From Tissierella sp032104385 (GTDB lineage Bacteria; Bacillota; Clostridia; Tissierellales; Tissierellaceae): a stretch of 64,000 bases of DNA. The notes below the pieces were generated by a model. It searched no databases, was not told where the DNA came from, and worked only from the letters and a program-made list of their open reading frames with translations. Numbering within the stretch: the first letter of the stretch is position 1; each line of letters starts with the position of its first letter. This document shows, piece by piece, positions 61,802 through 64,000 of the stretch. A program made the position numbers and the translations under genes. The stretch lies in contig NZ_DAMCHJ010000003.1 in NCBI RefSeq assembly GCF_032104385.1, positions 293,069-357,068 on the forward strand. The letters are read 5' to 3'.

Positions 61802-63238
61802 TTATTGGGAGGTGTTTATACTTTCACCATTAATTATTATACCTTTTACATTTTCAATTTCAATTATATGCCCTTCAAAAACAAGGGTAGATTCACTTTC
61901 GTAGGTGTGGATTGACGACTGGTTCAATTCAACAATATTCCCATCCTCATACTCAACATACACTACATCACTATGGTTGTAATCACCCGACATATTTTGG
62001 GGTAAATGAATAGTGACTCCAATTGGTGACAATGAAACCATCTCTATTCTTAATTTCTCACCGTTTATGAGAATCTCTCTACCAACATGAAATTCTGTTG
62101 TAACCTTTTCTGGAATCATAAATGAAAATTCCCAATTACCCTTTGTAATCCTCGGAGATTTCATATAGTCAATTACAAGGGATAAATCCTTTAATTGTTC
62201 TGGTTCTGTTACACCTTCATATATAATCTCCGTGTATTCATGATGGGGTTCTTTCTTGTTGCTTTCATAGGCATATTTTCTGTCATTTATAAAATTAATC
62301 CTTGATGTTGAATCATAAACAATTTCCTTTTCTGCATTTACAAGTTTTGCATTGATATAGTAACCGTCAACTAAAGCAGTATCCTTTAGCATAGCTTTCA
62401 TTTGTATGTGAAAAAGTCCATCTACAAAACCCATATTGGAAATTGAAAACATATCCACATTGTCAAATTTAATATCCATTTCATTAGATTTCAATAATCT
62501 AGATTCTTCATATATCTTATGATTATCACCGCCACCACCACTTTTCCATACTTCATTCTGGTGGATTGTTCCAGGTTTATGTCCTTCCAAAATGTTAGAA
62601 ATATTAATACCTTTTTCCGGTAAATCTTCAAGTAGTTCACGCCCAGTTGAAAATCCCTTTAATGTAAGTGTTGCTTTGCCTTGATGGTCATTTCCTAATG
62701 AAGTAATCATCATAGTTGCTGTTTTTGTTTTATTATTAAAGTCAACAATACTTACATTACCCCCATGCCCCTTATTTAATCCCCAACTTGTAAAGTCAAG
62801 ATCTTTATCCAGCCTGTCACCCTTCGTATCTGTAATAGTCGCAAAAATTCGCAAAGCATTTTCATCATTAATGACAGAATTTAATTTAATAACAATCCCA
62901 TCATATTCACTTTGTATTGACATAGGAGCATCATTTATTTCAGATAATGGTTCAATATGCTGCTCAATGTATTTGAAGTTTTCTCCAAATATGATTCTGT
63001 ATATTTTGCTTATATCGATAATCTCTGCATAAACAAATGTTGTAACTAACACCATAGATGCTGCCACGCCAGCCAATGCTAATTTCTTAAATGAAAACTT
63101 TCTTTGCTTCATTTTCGATTTTTGTTCAAATTTATTTTTTATGTTTCTTGCATTATCTTCAGTATAGGCAGGAACATATTTTAACATCATATCAATTTCT
63201 CTATCATCGAGTTCATGAATAAAATCATTATTTTTCAT
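61802..63238 (-). CDS. DUF4179 membrane protein, probable anti-sigma factor
   Basis: A 478-residue single-pass membrane protein. Residues 1-50 are cytoplasmic and basic toward the end, a transmembrane helix follows at about 52-71, and a long extracellular part begins with a DUF4179-like domain (about 75-190) and continues with a DUF5643-like segment (about 250-375). DUF4179 proteins pair with ECF-type sigma factors and are thought to hold them at the membrane. The ATG overlaps the sigma stop (TAATG), the usual sigma/anti-sigma coupling. The cytoplasmic part lacks a ZAS zinc motif. The signal sensed is unknown. Confidence 0.85.
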   Translation of the reverse strand: MKNNDFIHELDDREIDMMLKYVPAYTEDNARNIKNKFEQKSKMKQRKFSFKKLALAGVAASMVLVTTFVYAEIIDISKIYRIIFGENFKYIEQHIEPLSEINDAPMSIQSEYDGIVIKLNSVINDENALRIFATITDTKGDRLDKDLDFTSWGLNKGHGGNVSIVDFNNKTKTATMMITSLGNDHQGKATLTLKGFSTGRELLEDLPEKGINISNILEGHKPGTIHQNEVWKSGGGGDNHKIYEESRLLKSNEMDIKFDNVDMFSISNMGFVDGLFHIQMKAMLKDTALVDGYYINAKLVNAEKEIVYDSTSRINFINDRKYAYESNKKEPHHEYTEIIYEGVTEPEQLKDLSLVIDYMKSPRITKGNWEFSFMIPEKVTTEFHVGREILINGEKLRIEMVSLSPIGVTIHLPQNMSGDYNHSDVVYVEYEDGNIVELNQSSIHTYESESTLVFEGHIIEIENVKGIIINGESINTSQ

Positions 63239-63783
63239 TAAAAACCCTCCTCGGCTATTAATATAGTTTTTAATTTTAATTTTCCCTGATACAACTTATT
63301 TTCAACCTTTTTTGATGACAAACTCATTTTCTCTGATATTACCTTAACCTTTTCATTGTAATAATACCTTCTTATAATAATTTCTCTGTCAGGCTCATTA
63401 AGAGTATCAAGTGCTTCTAAGATTTTTATCCTGTTTTCCTGTGCAAGAATAAACTGAAGCAAATCATCATGTTCGCTGTAATCTTCATGGATTGCTATCA
63501 TATTGCCTCTAGTTATTTTTCTATACCTATCAATTGCAAGGTTTTTCCCAATCCTGACCAGAAAAGATTTTAAACTACCCTTTTTGTGGTCATAAATCTT
63601 AGGGTTTTCCAGCAATTTAATATACACGTCACTTATGCAATCCTCAATATCTTCTGATGAACCGACCTTTTCCAGAATATTGCCCACCACAACCCACAAG
63701 AGTTTATTGTAATTCTCCATTATATAATCGAATATATCCATATCCTTTTGCCGTAGTCTTTTTGCAATTTCCTCGTCCGTCAT
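63238..63783 (-). CDS. RNA polymerase sigma-70 family (ECF-type) factor
   Basis: A 181-residue alternative sigma factor with only regions 2 and 4. Region 2 covers DIFDYIMENYNKLLWVVVGN to SFLVRIGKNLAIDRYRK (-10 binding); region 4 has the helix-turn-helix LNEPDREIIIRRYYYNEKVK and ISEKMSLSSKKVENKLYQGK (-35 binding). It starts at ATG with AAAGGAGATGG upstream. It is coupled to the DUF4179 gene. Base composition is slightly richer in G+C than the housekeeping genes. Confidence 0.92.
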   Translation of the reverse strand: MTDEEIAKRLRQKDMDIFDYIMENYNKLLWVVVGNILEKVGSSEDIEDCISDVYIKLLENPKIYDHKKGSLKSFLVRIGKNLAIDRYRKITRGNMIAIHEDYSEHDDLLQFILAQENRIKILEALDTLNEPDREIIIRRYYYNEKVKVISEKMSLSSKKVENKLYQGKLKLKTILIAEEGF

Positions 63784-63814
63784 TTCTCACCATCTCCTTT
63801 TGTCTATATTGATA

Positions 63815-63844
63815 ATTATACCTTCTACACACATAACGATTGAA
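63815..63844 (-). promoter_or_regulatory. Possible promoter of the sigma operon
   Basis: -10 TATAAT with a poor -35 (TTCAAT, 18-base spacer) on the minus strand, about 30 bases before the start. No clear ECF-type AAC/CGTC pair was found, so self-activation is not evident. Confidence 0.35.
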
Positions 63845-63969
63845 AGAGAAAAAACACTTAAAAAAATTATTAATTATTTTTTCTTTAATAGCTTCTTTAG
63901 TTTCAATACTATATGAAAGTCTAATTGATGCAATAAGTTATTGAGAATTCTATGTTTAAAAAATGAAAA

Positions 63970-63991
63970 GAACAACTAGATATAGTTGCTC
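63970..63991 (-). terminator. Terminator of a gene beyond the right edge
   Basis: GAGCAACTA pairs with TAGTTGTTC (one mismatch), four-base loop, followed by TTTTCATTTTTT on the minus strand. It would end a minus-strand gene lying outside the window. Between it and the sigma promoter no gene was recognised. Confidence 0.6.
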
Positions 63992-64000
63992 CTAAAGTAT

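Noticed and set aside
63868..63969. Minus-strand frame of about 33 codons reading FKHRILNNLLHQ, suggestive of a transposase tail
   Set aside because: No start codon, AT-rich sequence with low information, a terminator hairpin just upstream, and no inverted repeats or other insertion-sequence parts.

Overview
The window is one stretch of a low-GC (roughly 30% G+C) Firmicutes chromosome. Gene content points to a motile, endospore-forming, anaerobic member of the Clostridia, possibly near Tissierellales; that placement is inference. Evidence: a fla/che-type flagellar operon under codY, the sporulation gene ylbJ, ackA without pta, FakA/DegV fatty-acid proteins, a clostridial radical-SAM gene between rnc and smc, and strong GGAGG ribosome binding sites with frequent TTG/GTG starts. 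From about 1 to 57,000 the order is close to colinear with the Bacillus subtilis rqcH(yloA)-to-fliJ region. Nearly all genes are on the minus strand, so they read from high to low coordinates.

Layout. 1-6169: flgB-flgC-fliE-fliF-fliG-fliH-fliI-fliJ (fliJ cut by the window edge). 6378-12475: codY, topA, dprA, comM, yraN. 12465-14200: a FlhB C-terminal-domain protein and a FliK-like protein. 14217-19742: rnhB, rbgA, rplS (own promoter, leader and terminator), trmD, rimM, khpA, rpsP, ffh, ylxM (ribosome and SRP genes). 19826-26862: ftsY, smc, radical SAM protein, rnc, acpP. 26892-33047: plsX, rpmF, DUF177, ackA, then plus-strand tmcAL and ylbJ, and a coiled-coil protein. 33053-38303: coaD, rsmD, recG, fakA, asp23. 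38517-40413: plus-strand rpmB, a 56-residue membrane protein, and thiN-thiT under a TPP riboswitch. 40408-47098: rpe, rsgA, prkC, prpC, rlmN, rsmB. 47159-55046: a zinc peptidase, fmt, def, priA, coaBC, rpoZ, gmk, remA, yicC. 55209-56978: plus-strand rqcH. 56998-61104: a TDH-like dehydrogenase, a DegV protein, an NhaC-family antiporter and cobO. 61105-61801: a decayed intergenic region with a truncated DUF4236 gene. 61802-63783: an accessory sigma factor and its DUF4179 membrane partner.

How it works together. Most genes serve ribosome assembly and quality control, tRNA modification, protein targeting, DNA processing and envelope signalling (PrkC/PrpC). The left end builds the flagellar base and export apparatus. 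Acetate kinase and the acetate-using tRNA ligase TmcAL are divergently transcribed from overlapping promoters. FakA, a FakB-like DegV protein, PlsX and ACP form a possible route for exogenous fatty acids.

Transcription is cut by many short hairpin terminators, several containing a gene's own stop codon. I found no tRNA, rRNA, CRISPR array, insertion sequence or prophage, and no convincing new multi-gene system. The best leads are the small membrane protein between rpmB and thiN, the sigma/DUF4179 pair with nearby gene remnants, the non-canonical yicC start, and the FliK/FlhB-like pair.
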